The notes beneath the pieces were generated by a model, which did not search any database, was not told the DNA's origin, and worked only from the letters and a program-made list of their open reading frames with translations. Below are positions 1 through 8,164 of a stretch of 64,000 nt of DNA, one piece after another (the first letter of the stretch is position 1; each line of letters begins with the position of its first letter). The position numbers and the translations under genes were made by a program. Source of the stretch: an uncultured Eubacteriales bacterium (GTDB lineage Bacteria; Bacillota; Clostridia; Oscillospirales; Oscillospiraceae); NCBI GenBank assembly GCA_900545405.1, contig UQYT01000008.1, positions 4,676 to 68,675 on the forward strand, written 5' to 3'.

Positions 1-359
1 TCGAACTCCGCGCCGACGAGCTCGGCCAGCGAGAGGTCGTCGAGCCCGCGCACCGTGTCCGCGTCGCCCGCGCCGATATAGGTCTTGGCCTCCGGCGCGA
101 GGCCGAGCAGCAGCTTTGTCGCGCCCGCGTGGTCGTAGTGGCCGTGCGTGTGCAGTATGGCCCTCACCTGCTTCGGCTCAAAGCCGAGCTCCCAGAGCGA
201 CTGGACGACCAGATAAAAGGTCTCCGGCAGTCCGGGGTCTATGAGGATCAGCCCCTCCCCCGTGTCGACGACGTGGCAGGACGAGGGCACGCTGCCGCAG
301 AAATAGAGGTTGCCCCAGATCCTGAAGGGCTCCATCCGCTGTTTCCAGAGTTTCTTCAT
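1..359 (-). CDS. Metallo-beta-lactamase fold hydrolase (partial, runs off left edge)
   Basis: The first 119 codons of an MBL-fold hydrolase are visible; the 3' end lies outside the window. The reverse strand reads MKKLWKQRMEPFRIWGNLYF, and the zinc-binding motif HTHGHYDH follows at about residue 81, preceded by the usual strand and turn (GLILIDPGLPE). Such proteins are Zn-dependent hydrolases of varied substrate (thioesters, lactones, phosphoesters). The ATG overlaps the TGA of the CoA-transferase as ATGA, so the two are probably translationally coupled. A role as a thioester hydrolase beside the CoA-transferase is only an inference from position. Confidence 0.85.
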   Translation of the reverse strand, partial: MKKLWKQRMEPFRIWGNLYFCGSVPSSCHVVDTGEGLILIDPGLPETFYLVVQSLWELGFEPKQVRAILHTHGHYDHAGATKLLLGLAPEAKTYIGAGDADTVRGLDDLSLAELVGAEF

Positions 360-1666
360 ACGATGAGCCCCAGCTTCTTCGCCTCGGCGGTCAGCTCCTC
401 GCGGAAATCCGGGTGCGCGATGGCTATGAGCCGCTTGGCGCGCACGTCCAGGGTCTCATACTTGAGGTCCGCTACGCCGTATTCGGTGACTATGTACTCC
501 ACCTCGGCCCTCGGCGTGGTTATCGGCGTGCCCGCCGGGTGCGAGATGACGATCTTGGACTTCACCGAGCCGTCCTTTTCCCGGCGCGTGGACTCGAGCG
601 CGATGAAGGAGTGCCCGCCCTTGGAGAGCTGCGAGCCGCGCACGTAGTCGAGCTGCCCGCCTATGCCGCTGTACTGCTTGAAGCCTATGCCCTCCGCGGC
701 GACCTGGCCGGTGATGTCCACCTGCATGGCGGAATTGACCGAAATGACGTTGTCGTTTTTGGCGATTACGTAGGGGTCGTTGGAGTACATGAAGCGCCGG
801 GACTCGCACAGCGGGTTGTGGTCGAGGAATTTGTTCAGCCTGTCGCTGCCCATGGCGAAACCGAAGGTGCTGATGCCCTTGTCGATGGCCTTCATCGAGT
901 TGTCCACGGCTCCGCACTCCATGAGGTCGGCCATGGACTCGACGAAGAGCTCGGTGTGTATGCCGAGGTGCCGCTTGTTCTTGCAGCGGTAGCCCATGGC
1001 TATGCCGAGGCCGCCTATGCCGAACTGGATGCAGGCCCCGTCCGGGATGCGCTCGGCTATGATGTCCGCGATCTTGTTGTCCAGTTCGGAGGGCTCGGAG
1101 GGGGGCATGACGCAGAGCTCCTGGGTCTTGTCAATGACGCAGGTGACGTCCTTGATATTTATCATGTTGTCCACGCCGCGGACGAAGGGCACGTTCTCGT
1201 TGACCTGCAAAATGACGTCGCGCGCGGCCTCGCACAGCGCCGTGTCCATCGGCGTGAGGCCGAAGCTCATCATGCCGTTCTCGTCGGGAGGCGTGGCGGC
1301 CATCATGATGACGTCGCCAGGATGCACTCTGCTGCGGTCGTCGTAGGTGCGCGAGAGCTGGAGCACCTGCACATTCACGCGCGAGCCCATCTTGTACATG
1401 AACATGCGCTCCGCCGGGCCGAGGAAGAGGCTGTTCACGTTCACGTGCCCGTTGCAGGCCTTGGCCAGCGGCCTGTACAGCCCGCCGCCGAAGCCCAGGT
1501 AGATGTTGACGTTCTCAAGCCTGTTTTTCTGGGCGCCCAGCTCGTCAAAAAGCGCATACGGCAGGGACGAGAACATCGTCGAGTGTATGGTGTCCCCGGA
1601 GCGCACATGGCTGACGGCCTCCTGCGCCGATACGATCTTGTCCGCGTACTTTTCTCTCCAGTCCAT
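356..1666 (-). CDS. Acetyl-CoA hydrolase/transferase family protein (4-hydroxybutyrate CoA-transferase-like)
   Basis: A 436-residue protein of the class I acetyl-CoA hydrolase/transferase family, which moves CoA between acyl-CoA and acetate or a similar acid. The full family length is present. The GIHTEL segment places Glu239 where the catalytic glutamate of 4-hydroxybutyrate/butyrate CoA-transferases lies, and the C-terminal glycine-rich GIGGQLDYVRG region, which binds CoA in the family, is intact. It starts at ATG 1666 behind GGAGG. The family is common in butyrate- or aminobutyrate-fermenting Clostridia. The exact acid used cannot be read from sequence; butyrate, 4-hydroxybutyrate and propionate are all possible. 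Confidence 0.88.
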   Translation of the reverse strand: MDWREKYADKIVSAQEAVSHVRSGDTIHSTMFSSLPYALFDELGAQKNRLENVNIYLGFGGGLYRPLAKACNGHVNVNSLFLGPAERMFMYKMGSRVNVQVLQLSRTYDDRSRVHPGDVIMMAATPPDENGMMSFGLTPMDTALCEAARDVILQVNENVPFVRGVDNMINIKDVTCVIDKTQELCVMPPSEPSELDNKIADIIAERIPDGACIQFGIGGLGIAMGYRCKNKRHLGIHTELFVESMADLMECGAVDNSMKAIDKGISTFGFAMGSDRLNKFLDHNPLCESRRFMYSNDPYVIAKNDNVISVNSAMQVDITGQVAAEGIGFKQYSGIGGQLDYVRGSQLSKGGHSFIALESTRREKDGSVKSKIVISHPAGTPITTPRAEVEYIVTEYGVADLKYETLDVRAKRLIAIAHPDFREELTAEAKKLGLIV

Positions 1667-1734
1667 AATTACCTCCGGTTCTCTGTCAAAATAACTAAAT
1701 ATTTCACATAAAATACTTATTCATCTATGAAATC

Positions 1735-1763
1735 AGTATAATCCTGCTGACAAATCGCGTCAA
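1735..1763 (-). promoter_or_regulatory. Sigma-A-type promoter for the CoA-transferase/MBL operon
   Basis: On the minus strand, TTGACG (1758-1763), a 17-base spacer and TATACT (1735-1740) lie about 70 bases upstream of the CoA-transferase start. The untranslated leader is AT-rich. Confidence 0.7.
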
Positions 1764-1807
1764 AAGCTGAACCGCTTTTGGCTTTTACGCCGTTAAAGAG
1801 GCTGCAG

Positions 1808-1846
1808 AAAAGCGCAAATCGCAGATTTCACGTTTTGCGCTTTTTT
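1808..1846 (+). terminator. Terminator-like hairpin between divergent genes
   Basis: An 11-bp stem, AAAAGCGCAAA with TTTGCGCTTTT, is followed by a run of T on the plus strand. No plus-strand gene ends here. It lies just upstream of the hydrolase promoter and may insulate the two divergent units or be a relic. Confidence 0.5.
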
Positions 1847-1857
1847 GCGGGTGCTGT

Positions 1858-1886
1858 TTGCAATAAAGATGAGGCGGTGTTATAGT
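1858..1886 (+). promoter_or_regulatory. Promoter for the alpha/beta hydrolase
   Basis: TTGCAA (1858-1863), 17 bases, then TATAGT (1881-1886). Transcription would begin near 1893, which rules out the longer reading frame starting at 1845 and supports ATG 1905. Confidence 0.6.
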
Positions 1887-1904
1887 GTCTGGCGGAGGGA
1901 TGGT

Positions 1905-2825
1905 ATGCTCATTCTCTATATATTCGCGGCGGTGCTGGGCGTATGTCTGCTGGTCTTCGCCGTGACATTCATACTTTTGAAGCTCAACATGCGCCCGGGC
2001 CGCCCCCCGGAGCTTGCCGACGCGGCGGTCGCAGGGCGCACCCGCTGGGCGCCCTATGCCGGGACGGTCTCGCGGCTCATTCTGGAGCTGCGCGGGATGC
2101 CCTGGGAGGACGTGTACACCACCTCCTCCGACGGTCTGAGCCTTCACGCCAGGCTGCTGCGCGGCAGGGGCGGGGACAACGTCATCCTCGTCCACGGCTA
2201 CCGCTCCAGCGGGGAGAACGACTTTGCCGGCATCGCGCAGTATTACATGGCCCGCGGCTTCGGCGTGCTGCTCATAGACCAGCGCGCGCACGGGCGCAGC
2301 GAGGGGCGCGAGATCTGCTTCGGCACGCGGGAGCGCGAGGATGTGCGCCGCTGGGTGGATTTCGCGCGGGCCAACCTGCAAGGCAGGCTCTGGCTGCACG
2401 GCGTGTCCATGGGCGCGGCGACGGTACTCATGGCGGCCGGCGAGGGCTTCGACACCCGGGTCGAGGGCATAGTTACGGACAGCTCCTTCACCAGTCCGAG
2501 GGACGTGCTGGCCTATCAGATGACGCGGCAGTACCACCTCCCCCAGTTCCCCTTTGTGCCCATCGGTACGCTGGCCGGTATGCTTATCGCGGGCCGGGAC
2601 TTCGCCTGCGGCAGCGTTTTAAGGGCGGCTGAGATCGCAAAGGAACCGGTGCTGTTCGTCTGCGGGGCCGAGGACAGGAGCCTGCCCCCCCGCTCTACCG
2701 AAAAGCTGCGCGAGGCCCGCGGCGGCCGCGACCCCATGCTGGTGGTACCCGGCGCCAAGCACGCCCTGTGCTGGCTGCAGGACCCGGAGGGCTACGCCAG
2801 GGCCCTGGACGGCTTTATGAAATGA
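1905..2825 (+). CDS. Alpha/beta-fold serine hydrolase, membrane-anchored
   Basis: A 306-residue alpha/beta hydrolase. The N-terminus (LILYIFAAVLGVCLLVFAV) is a single hydrophobic anchor. It is followed by the oxyanion segment HGYRSSG, the nucleophile elbow GVSMG, the acid in VCGAEDRSLP and the final His in GAKHALCW, so the full catalytic triad is present. It resembles the Bem46/YqkD group of esterase-like hydrolases whose natural substrates are unknown. The start at ATG 1905 was chosen because GGAGG sits just upstream and the likely promoter lies between this codon and the earlier in-frame start. The gene is monocistronic, closed by a strong terminator. Confidence 0.85.
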   Translation: MLILYIFAAVLGVCLLVFAVTFILLKLNMRPGRPPELADAAVAGRTRWAPYAGTVSRLILELRGMPWEDVYTTSSDGLSLHARLLRGRGGDNVILVHGYRSSGENDFAGIAQYYMARGFGVLLIDQRAHGRSEGREICFGTREREDVRRWVDFARANLQGRLWLHGVSMGAATVLMAAGEGFDTRVEGIVTDSSFTSPRDVLAYQMTRQYHLPQFPFVPIGTLAGMLIAGRDFACGSVLRAAEIAKEPVLFVCGAEDRSLPPRSTEKLREARGGRDPMLVVPGAKHALCWLQDPEGYARALDGFMK

Positions 2826-2826
2826 G

Positions 2827-2864
2827 AAAAGACGGCAGATGCAAAATGCATCTGCCGTCTTTTT
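2827..2864. terminator. Bidirectional intrinsic terminator
   Basis: A long near-perfect stem (GACGGCAGATGCA pairing with TGCATCTGCCGTC, loop AAA) is flanked by A4 and T5. It serves both the hydrolase (plus) and the GntR gene (minus). Confidence 0.9.
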
Positions 2865-2898
2865 GCGGCTATTTCGTGTCTGCCCGGGTATTGCAGCC

Positions 2899-3633
2899 TC
2901 AGTCCAGGTTGCCCGCAATGGTGTGGTATCTCATACAGAGGTTGTAGCAGGTGTCGAGGTGTGTCTTTGAGGCGGTCTCGGCCAGCTCCGGCATGCCGAG
3001 CGCTATGGCCCTGTATATGGCCATGTGCTGGCAGGAGAGCACGGCGAAGTTCGGGTCGTTGTCGAGCGTGGACATGTACTCCTGCGACCTTATGGAGTAA
3101 TAGGAGATGAAGCGCTCCATCGCCGCGTACATCTTGAGTATGTACGGGTTCCGGCAGGAGTGGATTATCTGGTTGTGGAAGTCCTGGTCCAGCTCGGAGA
3201 AGTTTGTGAATTCACGCTTTTCAAAGGTCCTCTGGAACCTTATTGCAAGACTGCGCAGCCTCGACATGTCCACGGTATCGTTCTGCCTCGCGCAGATATA
3301 GGCGGCCGTGCCTTCCAGCGCCTTTCTCGCCATGAAGAGCTGCTCGAGCGAGGAGTGGGAGATGTCAAAGACGTAGTGGCCCTTTCTGGACGGAGGGCTG
3401 ACCACCAGTTCCTCCTTCTGCAGCAGCTCCAGCGCGTCCGACACCGGCGTGCGGCTGACATTCAGCAGGCTCGCGATCTTGACGATGCTCAGCCTCGTCC
3501 CTGGCGGCAGCCCGCCGTAGATGATGGCCTTTTCGATTATGGAATAGACGAGGTCGTTCAGGCGCAGGAAGGGGTTTTGCTTCTGCGCCTCCTCGATCAA
3601 CCCGGGATGAAAGTATTTTTCGAGGGCATCCAT
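2899..3633 (-). CDS. GntR family transcriptional regulator, FCD (FadR-like) subfamily
   Basis: A 244-residue DNA-binding regulator. An N-terminal winged helix-turn-helix (about residues 20-85, with LSIVKIASLLNVSRTPVSDA as the recognition region) is followed by an all-helical FCD ligand domain (LFMARKALEGTAA, then HNQIIHSCRN, then HMAIYRAI), which typically binds a carboxylic acid through a metal. ATG 3633 was chosen over an in-frame start 51 codons upstream because AAAGGGGG precedes it and the promoter at 3655-3683 lies inside the longer version. The target is unknown; the CoA-transferase operon is the nearest metabolic candidate, by position only. Confidence 0.88.
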   Translation of the reverse strand: MDALEKYFHPGLIEEAQKQNPFLRLNDLVYSIIEKAIIYGGLPPGTRLSIVKIASLLNVSRTPVSDALELLQKEELVVSPPSRKGHYVFDISHSSLEQLFMARKALEGTAAYICARQNDTVDMSRLRSLAIRFQRTFEKREFTNFSELDQDFHNQIIHSCRNPYILKMYAAMERFISYYSIRSQEYMSTLDNDPNFAVLSCQHMAIYRAIALGMPELAETASKTHLDTCYNLCMRYHTIAGNLD

Positions 3634-3654
3634 GGCACAGCCCCCTTTTATTGG

Positions 3655-3683
3655 AGTATACCATATCATCTCCTCGCAGGCAA
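3655..3683 (-). promoter_or_regulatory. Promoter for the GntR regulator
   Basis: Minus strand TTGCCT (3678-3683), 17-base spacer, TATACT (3655-3660), with a leader of about 15 bases before the ribosome binding site. Confidence 0.7.
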
Positions 3684-3806
3684 CTTTTCGACTAAGTTCT
3701 CCGCCAGCTCCCCCGGGCGAGGTCGGCGGGGCAAATGCGCGCCGCACCTGTTCCAAAAGCTGCTCGTACAGCGTGGTGAACCGCACCGCAGTGAGCGCCG
3801 CAGCCA

Positions 3807-3975
3807 GCAGTTGATGCTGTTTTCAAAGCCGCGCATCTCCAGAATCAGCTGCATATAGGCTGAGCGGATACCGGCGGTGCAGTATGTGACGATGTGTCCT
3901 CCTCAGAGAGCCTGTCGGCCTCAAACATGGCCGTCAGCTCCTCGCCGGCAGACTCATCCTTAGCAAGTTCAACTG
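3807..3975 (-). pseudogene. Rhodanese-domain sulfurtransferase fragment, frameshifted
   Basis: On the minus strand one frame gives AGEELTAMFEADRLSEED. A single-base shift near 3895 then continues as IVTYCTAGIRSAYMQLILEM followed by RGFENSINC, which matches the active-site loop of rhodanese-like sulfurtransferases (Cys in a YCxxGxRS context). Family similarity ends near 3807 and there is no start codon or N-terminal half. This is a remnant of about 55 codons, not an active gene. It lies between the GntR promoter and the recombinase region, consistent with deletion during a past insertion. The family match is from memory of the motif. Confidence 0.55.
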
Positions 3976-3998
3976 AGTAATAGTAATAGTCATAGTAC

Positions 3999-4034
3999 AA
4001 AAAAGGTGTGGACGGCACTGATGTCGTCCACACC
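3999..4034 (-). terminator. Orphan intrinsic terminator, minus strand
   Basis: A 13-bp stem (GGTGTGGACGGCA with TGTCGTCCACACC, one G-U pair) is followed on the minus strand by six T. No intact minus-strand gene lies upstream of it, since the neighbouring recombinase is on the plus strand. It probably belonged to a gene now lost. Confidence 0.6.
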
Positions 4035-4143
4035 GTACATAGGGCCGCTCTCGCAGACATGCCTGACCGCATTGCAGCCCCACCGGCCGCGGACATGCAA
4101 AAAAGGCGCATGCGGCACATAAGATTTCGTAGGAGGTCAGCCT

Positions 4144-4290
4144 ATGAAACGAAAAGTGCCGGTTGTGAAGTGCATATACACAAAAGAATCCGAAAAGAGT
4201 CCTTCAGACCTGCTGGAGGAGTCTTTTCGGATTTATCTTTCCCGCATCCTAGCCGCAGCCCAACGGCCTGCCGGACAACATCTGCGATGA
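4144..4290 (+). CDS. Small basic protein preceding the serine recombinase (48 residues)
   Basis: An open frame of 48 residues (MKRKVPVVKCIYTKESEKSP at the start) sits behind a very good ribosome binding site, GTAGGAGGTCAGCCT before ATG, and ends 27 bases before the recombinase. It is rich in Lys/Arg with a central acidic stretch DLLEESF. I do not recognise the family. Its position suggests an accessory or expression-control role for the recombinase. A long inverted repeat lies inside the frame (4187-4233), so the region may also act at the RNA level. Confidence 0.6.
   Translation: MKRKVPVVKCIYTKESEKSPSDLLEESFRIYLSRILAAAQRPAGQHLR
4187..4233 (+). repeat. Inverted repeat/hairpin inside the 48-residue ORF
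   Basis: AATCCGAAAAGA (4187-4198) pairs with TCTTTTCGGATT (4222-4233), with a mismatch and six more pairs towards the loop. The following bases TTATCTTT are weakly terminator-like. It could regulate read-through into the recombinase, or be an element structure. Confidence 0.6.
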
Positions 4291-4317
4291 ACGTCCGCTT
4301 ATCTCGGGAGGTGTGAC

Positions 4318-5895
4318 ATGTACTCAGAGATAAGCAGCCCCATGGACTACCATGCGGCATTATACATTCGGCTTTCAAAGGAGGATGAGAACGAAGGGCC
4401 GTCTCAGAGCGTCACGAACCAGGAATCCCTCCTGCGCGAGTTCGTGCAGCAGCAACGGCTCAATGTCTACGACACCTACATAGACGACGGCTGGAGCGGC
4501 ACCAATTTCGACCGGCCGGATTTTCAGCGGATGATAGCCGACATAGAGGCGAAGCGGGTCAACATGGTCATCACCAAGGACCTCTCCCGTCTCGGCCGCG
4601 ACTACATCATGACCGGCCACTACATGGAGCGCTACTTCCCCGAGCACCGGGTGAGGTACATCTCCCTGCTGGACGGCATCGACACCGGCGTGGACTCCAC
4701 CGCCAACGACATTACCCCGTTCCGGGCGATCATGAACGACATGTACGCCAAGGACATCTCCAAAAAGATAAAGTCCGTCAAGCGCGATAAGCAGCGCCGC
4801 GGCCTCTTCATCGGCGGCAAGCCCGTATACGGCTACAAGATGCACCCCACGGAGAAAAACCGCATCGTCATCGACGAGGAGGCCGCCCCCGTCGTGCGGC
4901 GCATCTTCGCCCTCGCCATATCCGGCATGAGCTGCCGCCGGATAGCCGCCGCCCTCAACTCGGAGGGCGTCCCCTCCCCCGCCGCCTACGCCAAATTGCC
5001 GGTAGCCAAGCCGGGGCCATACTCCGGCCTCTGGAGCAGCGAGCGCGTCTCCGCAATGCTGCAAAACGAGACCTACATCGGCAACATGGTTCAGGGGCGC
5101 ATGGTTAGGATAAGCTACAAGTCCAAAAAGTGCCTGCGTCAGGCGCCGGAGGACTGGGTCGTTGTCGAGGGCACGCACGAGCCGCTCATTGATATGGAGA
5201 GCTTCAAGAAGGTGCAGCTGCTGCTGAACAGCCGCCGCAGCACCAGAAGCCGGACCTACGACTTTCTGCTCAAGGGCCTCATTTTCTGCCACGAGTGCGG
5301 CTACCCGCTGGCGGTGCTCAACCGCAAAAACGCCGCCGGGGAGGATGTGCTCTACTTCGTCTGCCGCACCTATCAGCGCTTCACCAAGGCGGGGGTCTGC
5401 ACCTGCCACTCCATCAAGGAGGAGACGGTGAACGAGGCGGTGGCCGCCAAGGTGCGGGAGGTCTGCCGGGCGTATATTGACCCCGACCGGCTGCGCTCCA
5501 TCGCGGAGGAGGCGGTGGAAAGCGCCCGCAGGGCCAAGAGCGGCGAGTCTGAGCTGCAGGCCCTGCAAGCCAGGATCTCCGCGCTGAGCACAAATCTGGA
5601 CCAGATGTACATCGACCGGCTGAACGGCCTGCTCTCCGAGGACGACTTCCAGCGCATCTATCAGAAGGTAAAGGCTGACCGCTCCGTTTTGGAGGGCCGG
5701 GTGAAAAGCCTTATCAAGCAGGCGGAGCAACCGGAGGACGCCGCGGAAAAGGCCGGGTCGCTTGTAAGACAGTTCCTCGACTCGGCGCTGACCAGCCGGG
5801 AGCTGCTGGTCAGCCTCATCGAACGGGTGGAGCTGACCGAGGAAAAGGAGATAATCATCAAGTTCCGCTTCCGCGAGCCGGAGGCGGTCTCTTAG
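4318..5895 (+). CDS. Large serine recombinase (resolvase/integrase family)
   Basis: A 525-residue large serine recombinase, the enzyme class that cuts and rejoins DNA at attachment sites of transposons and conjugative elements. The catalytic resolvase domain (about 10-160) has the nucleophile Ser20 in YIRLSKEDE and the arginine motif KDLSRLGRD. The recombinase domain follows (to about 290), then a zinc ribbon (FCHECGY, later FVCRTYQRF and CTCH) and a coiled-coil segment (about 405-480). GGGAGGTG precedes ATG 4318. No relaxase, cargo or second recombinase is seen nearby, so it is either a solitary transposase-like unit or the survivor of a larger island. All catalytic motifs look intact. Confidence 0.92.
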   Translation: MYSEISSPMDYHAALYIRLSKEDENEGPSQSVTNQESLLREFVQQQRLNVYDTYIDDGWSGTNFDRPDFQRMIADIEAKRVNMVITKDLSRLGRDYIMTGHYMERYFPEHRVRYISLLDGIDTGVDSTANDITPFRAIMNDMYAKDISKKIKSVKRDKQRRGLFIGGKPVYGYKMHPTEKNRIVIDEEAAPVVRRIFALAISGMSCRRIAAALNSEGVPSPAAYAKLPVAKPGPYSGLWSSERVSAMLQNETYIGNMVQGRMVRISYKSKKCLRQAPEDWVVVEGTHEPLIDMESFKKVQLLLNSRRSTRSRTYDFLLKGLIFCHECGYPLAVLNRKNAAGEDVLYFVCRTYQRFTKAGVCTCHSIKEETVNEAVAAKVREVCRAYIDPDRLRSIAEEAVESARRAKSGESELQALQARISALSTNLDQMYIDRLNGLLSEDDFQRIYQKVKADRSVLEGRVKSLIKQAEQPEDAAEKAGSLVRQFLDSALTSRELLVSLIERVELTEEKEIIIKFRFREPEAVS

Positions 5896-5991
5896 TGGCC
5901 ATCGCTTACATTAGCCGCGCAGCTATGTATCGCGCATAGAGAAGAAGGCGCTGGAGAAACTTCGGGAGGCGCTGGGGGAGGACATATGAAA

Positions 5992-6025
5992 AGCCCCGCG
6001 CGCTTTGCGGCGCGCGGGGCTCTCT
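5992..6025. terminator. Bidirectional GC-rich terminator
   Basis: AGCCCCGCGCGC pairs with GCGCGCGGGGCT around a 6-base loop, with pyrimidine-rich tails on both sides. It ends the GH65 gene on the minus strand. Just before it (5915-5989, plus) is a short open tail ending KKALEKLREALGED-I-stop, which may be the 3' end of a lost gene. Confidence 0.8.
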
Positions 6026-8164
6026 TTACCTCGCGATAAGTTCCGGGAGCTCATCCCTCGATACGCGGGCCTCATAGCTTCTCCCGCGGTGTGTGAAGCG
6101 GAAGCTCAGGCTCCGCCATCGCTCCGGGAGGTGCGGGGCGAGGGCCGGGCCGTCCGGCGTCAGGTGCAGCCCGGCAAAACCGAAGACGAGCGTCTGCCAG
6201 GTCTCGCCCAGGCAGGCTAGGTGCAGGCCCTCCTTCCCCGTGTTGCCCATGATGTCGCGCAGGTCCAGCCAGAGCGCCTTTTCCCAATAGCGCTCCGCCG
6301 CGTCTGCGGGGCCGTTCTGCGCCGCGAAGAGCGCGTGCGTGGCGAAGCTCAGGCTCGAGTCGTGCAGGCACAGCGGCTCAAAGTCCTCCCAGGCCGCCGC
6401 CTTTTCCTCCGGCGTGAAGAGCTCCGCCAGGCGCGTCATGAGCAGCAGCACGTCCGCCTGCTTGATGACCTTGTACCTCTGCACGCGGTCAAAGCAGACC
6501 TTGTGATAGCTCGCCTCGTCACCGGACTTGAGGCTCGCGGGGTCCACCGGCTCCAGGAGATGCAGGCTGTCGTCCTGTCGGAGACGCCCCGTCTCAGGGT
6601 CGCGCGGAATGGGTATCGCCTCGCGCAGCTTGAGCCAGGAGCGCACCTCCCCGGGGCTGAGGCCGAGGGCGGCGTACTGCGCCGGGCCCTCCCTCTCGAG
6701 CCGCTCCGCCGCGCGCGCGGCGAGCGACAGGTTCCGGCGCACCATGACGTTGGTGAAGAGGTTGTTGCTGGTGATGCCGCAGTACTCGTCCGGGCCCTTG
6801 CAGAAGAGGAGGTTCACTCCCCCGTCCGGCGCGGGCGAATAGCGGCTCGGCCAGAAGCGGGCCGTCTCAATGAGCAGCGCCGCGCCGCCGGCGAAAAACA
6901 GCTCATCGTCGCCCGTCCAGTCGAGGTAATGGCCGAGCGCGAAGGCCACGTCGGCGGTGACGTGCAGCTCGCTTGCGCCTATGTCCCAGCTCTCGCACTG
7001 CTCGCTGCCGTCCAGCGCGGCCATCCAGGGATAGCGCGCGCCGGCGCCGTTCATGCGTTTGGCGTGCTCCTTTGCCGCGGGCAGGGCGCCTATGCGGTAG
7101 CGCATGAGGCTGCGCGCGGCCTCCACGTCCTCGAGGACGTAAAAGGGCGCGAGGAAGAGGTCGGTGTCCCAGAAATAGCAGCCCTTGTACCGCGCGTGGG
7201 TCAGTCCGCGCGCGCCTATGCTCACGCCCGGGTCGCGGGCCGAGCAGTTGGCCGTGAGCTGATAGATGACATAGCGCATGGCGGTCTCCGCCGCCGGGTC
7301 GCCCTCTATCTCCACGCCGCGCGCGGCCCAGACATCGCGCCAGTGCTCGCGCTCCGCGGTCAGCGCGGCGTCAAAGCTCCAGCTCTCGGGTATCTCCGCC
7401 GCCGCGAGGGGGTCGAGGCAGCGGCCCGGGCGGATGCGCGCGGCCGTCTCAATATAGGCCGGGCCGGGGCGGCCGGTGAAACAGGCGCAGAGCCGCTCTT
7501 CCTCGGGTTCGTATGCCGCGAAGTCGAGGCCGCCGGTGCGGAATCTGAGCTCCATTTCGAGGCCGAGGCCCGTGTGCCGCGTCTGAAACGCCGCCGATAT
7601 GCCGCCCGCGCCGCCGGAGGCGGAGATGAGGCGCGTCATGCATATCGTCTCGGTGTTCTCCTTGACCTGGTCGTCGGGGATGGGGCTGTTGCGGCTCGAG
7701 CAGTCGATGCCCGCGCGGAGGGTGAGGTCCGCCGCGTCCGAGAGCTCGACGCGCTGAAAGAGCAGATCAGGGCGCGCAAGCGAGAAAAAGCGCCGCTCAC
7801 GCACCTCCACGCGCCCGTTCGGGCCCTCAACGGCGTATTCAAAGCCAAGCAGCCCGCACTCGAGGTCCAGCTCGCGCCGTATGGGCGTGCAGGGGGCCAG
7901 CGCGGCGCCGCCGTGTCCGAGCGTGAGAAAAATCGGCGTGGGCAGGTTCACGAAGTCCGTCAGGGACGTATTTTCGGAGATGGTGTCGAACATCCCGGCG
8001 GCGAAGATGCCGGTGTCCAGCGGCCTCGGCTCAGGCCGGAGCGCGGGATATCCCCTCGCGCCCAGGACGCCGCTGCCGGTGAAGAACACGCTCTCGAGAA
8101 AGCGGTCGTCCCCCGCTCCCGCGGCGGATATTTTCCAGCCCTCAAGGCGGACGTCATCCCTCAC
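6026..8164 (-). CDS. Glycoside hydrolase family 65-like phosphorylase/hydrolase
   Basis: A 712-residue (alpha/alpha)6-barrel enzyme of the GH65 type, which phosphorolyses or hydrolyses alpha-linked glucosides such as maltose, kojibiose, nigerose or trehalose. An N-terminal beta-sandwich is followed by the barrel with YKGCYFWDTDLF (substrate loop), GPDEYCG carrying the expected catalytic Glu, KQADVLLLM, and LACLGETWQTLVFGF near the end. It is slightly shorter than typical maltose phosphorylase. Start GTG 8164 is favoured: GGAGG lies 8 bases before it, while the upstream GTG overlaps that site. It overlaps the upstream gene's stop by 11 bases. No signal peptide, so cytoplasmic. Confidence 0.82.
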   Translation of the reverse strand: MRDDVRLEGWKISAAGAGDDRFLESVFFTGSGVLGARGYPALRPEPRPLDTGIFAAGMFDTISENTSLTDFVNLPTPIFLTLGHGGAALAPCTPIRRELDLECGLLGFEYAVEGPNGRVEVRERRFFSLARPDLLFQRVELSDAADLTLRAGIDCSSRNSPIPDDQVKENTETICMTRLISASGGAGGISAAFQTRHTGLGLEMELRFRTGGLDFAAYEPEEERLCACFTGRPGPAYIETAARIRPGRCLDPLAAAEIPESWSFDAALTAEREHWRDVWAARGVEIEGDPAAETAMRYVIYQLTANCSARDPGVSIGARGLTHARYKGCYFWDTDLFLAPFYVLEDVEAARSLMRYRIGALPAAKEHAKRMNGAGARYPWMAALDGSEQCESWDIGASELHVTADVAFALGHYLDWTGDDELFFAGGAALLIETARFWPSRYSPAPDGGVNLLFCKGPDEYCGITSNNLFTNVMVRRNLSLAARAAERLEREGPAQYAALGLSPGEVRSWLKLREAIPIPRDPETGRLRQDDSLHLLEPVDPASLKSGDEASYHKVCFDRVQRYKVIKQADVLLLMTRLAELFTPEEKAAAWEDFEPLCLHDSSLSFATHALFAAQNGPADAAERYWEKALWLDLRDIMGNTGKEGLHLACLGETWQTLVFGFAGLHLTPDGPALAPHLPERWRSLSFRFTHRGRSYEARVSRDELPELIAR

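Noticed and set aside
413..1711. Long open frame of 432 codons on the plus strand opposite the CoA-transferase
   Set aside because: Antisense shadow typical of GC-rich DNA: low-complexity Ala/Arg/Val/His composition, no family motif, and the opposite strand is a clear enzyme gene.
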